A DNA stretch of 64,000 nt from Streptoalloteichus tenebrarius (lineage in GTDB: Bacteria; Actinomycetota; Actinomycetes; Mycobacteriales; Pseudonocardiaceae): positions 1 to 64,000 of the forward strand of contig NZ_JAMTCP010000020.1 in assembly GCF_024171885.1 (NCBI RefSeq). The letters run 5' to 3'. Shown piece after piece: positions 63,798 to 64,000 of this stretch. Within the stretch, counting starts at the first letter, position 1, and each line of letters begins with the position of its first letter. The translations under genes were made by a program, and so were the position numbers. The notes below the pieces were generated by a model, which saw only the letters and a list, made by a program, of their open reading frames with translations, made no database searches and was not told where the DNA came from.

Positions 63798-64000
63798 TCA
63801 ACCCGTGACGGCGGCGATCAGCTCGTCACGGCCGCCGGCGCCGGTCTTGCGGAACACCGACTTGAGGTGGTCGTTCACCGTGTGCACGGACAGGCCGCGC
63901 CGCCGCGCGACCTGCTTCGGCGCGGCCCCGTCGTACAGGTCCTCGACGATCTGCCGCTCGCGGTGGCTGATGCCGTACCAGTCGCACAACACGGGCAGGA
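63798..64000 (-). CDS. C-terminal HTH of a LuxR-family regulator (partial)
   Basis: The minus strand is open from the right edge to the stop at 63798. The last 65 residues are a LuxR HTH: YGISHRERQIVEDLYDGAAP, KQVARRRGLSVHTVNDHLKS, VFRKTGAGGRDELIAAVTG. The sensor part lies beyond the window. Typical of actinomycete LuxR/GerE-type regulators. Confidence 0.88.
   Translation of the reverse strand, partial: LPVLCDWYGISHRERQIVEDLYDGAAPKQVARRRGLSVHTVNDHLKSVFRKTGAGGRDELIAAVTG

Overview
The window is 64 kb of high-GC actinomycete DNA. GTG/TTG starts, many 4-nt ATGA/GTGA overlaps, an FxLD lanthipeptide locus, XRE/DUF397 remnants, an AfsQ-like two-component system and a DmdR/IdeR-type iron box all point to Actinomycetota. 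A member of the Pseudonocardiales (Saccharothrix/Lentzea/Actinosynnema-like) is a reasonable guess, but the sequence does not prove it. There is no rRNA or tRNA operon.

The left third (about 1-24,300) looks accessory. It is visibly less GC-rich, full of small genes and remnants, and holds most of the frameshifted or truncated genes. It carries: (i) a cassette of a small Zn-ribbon-like protein, a radical SAM/B12-type enzyme, an aldo/keto reductase, a CYTH (class IV adenylate cyclase/triphosphatase-like) protein, an XRE-TPR regulator and a methyltransferase (727-7292); (ii) a class I FxLD lanthipeptide cluster on the minus strand (15,689 down to 7,777) with a 61-aa precursor, a dehydratase, a cyclase, a bifunctional isoaspartyl-type methyltransferase and a helical partner protein; (iii) two more XRE-TPR regulators, a two-repeat small protein and a phosphotransferase (16,141-20,092); (iv) a minus-strand trio of broken glycosyltransferase, FEN-type 5'-3' exonuclease and PIG-L deacetylase; (v) a type I-E-like CRISPR array of 15 repeats with no cas genes in the window, containing a 183-bp tandem duplication of three spacers, followed by XRE and DUF397 remnants.

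The middle (24,300-42,800) has a proline iminopeptidase-like hydrolase and an ArfB-like hydrolase. Then comes a long minus-strand transcription unit (35,279 down to 26,963): two siderophore-importer-like ABC half-transporters, a DHA2 MFS pump, a MycE-like sugar O-methyltransferase, a glycosyltransferase and a truncated second glycosyltransferase. Its promoter has a DmdR/IdeR-like box in the -35/-10 spacer and a palindrome just downstream. After an MBL-fold protein and an SDR comes a plus-strand operon of overlapping or closely spaced genes: NspC-like PLP decarboxylase, DUF3326 protein, FAD amine-oxidase-like protein, VOC protein and GNAT (37,737-42,792). It has no NRPS, PKS or NIS core, so it is either an uncharacterised small-molecule pathway or part of one that continues elsewhere.

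The right part (42,800-64,000) looks more like chromosomal core with islands: an AfsQ1/Q2-like two-component system with a GerMN-like lipoprotein, a polysaccharide deacetylase, an OatA-type acyltransferase and a second-type SSB. Next is a patch of uncharacterised proteins (49,352-52,953), including two that share an SGRPNP domain, one of them fused to a cysteine-hydrolase-like module. Then follow two DnaA-box-like sites, a HyuA/DUF917 pair, a secreted ricin-type lectin, a P-loop/GNAT/HTH fusion, an MFS/TetR divergent pair with palindromic operators, an IS5-family remnant and the end of a LuxR-type regulator cut by the window edge.
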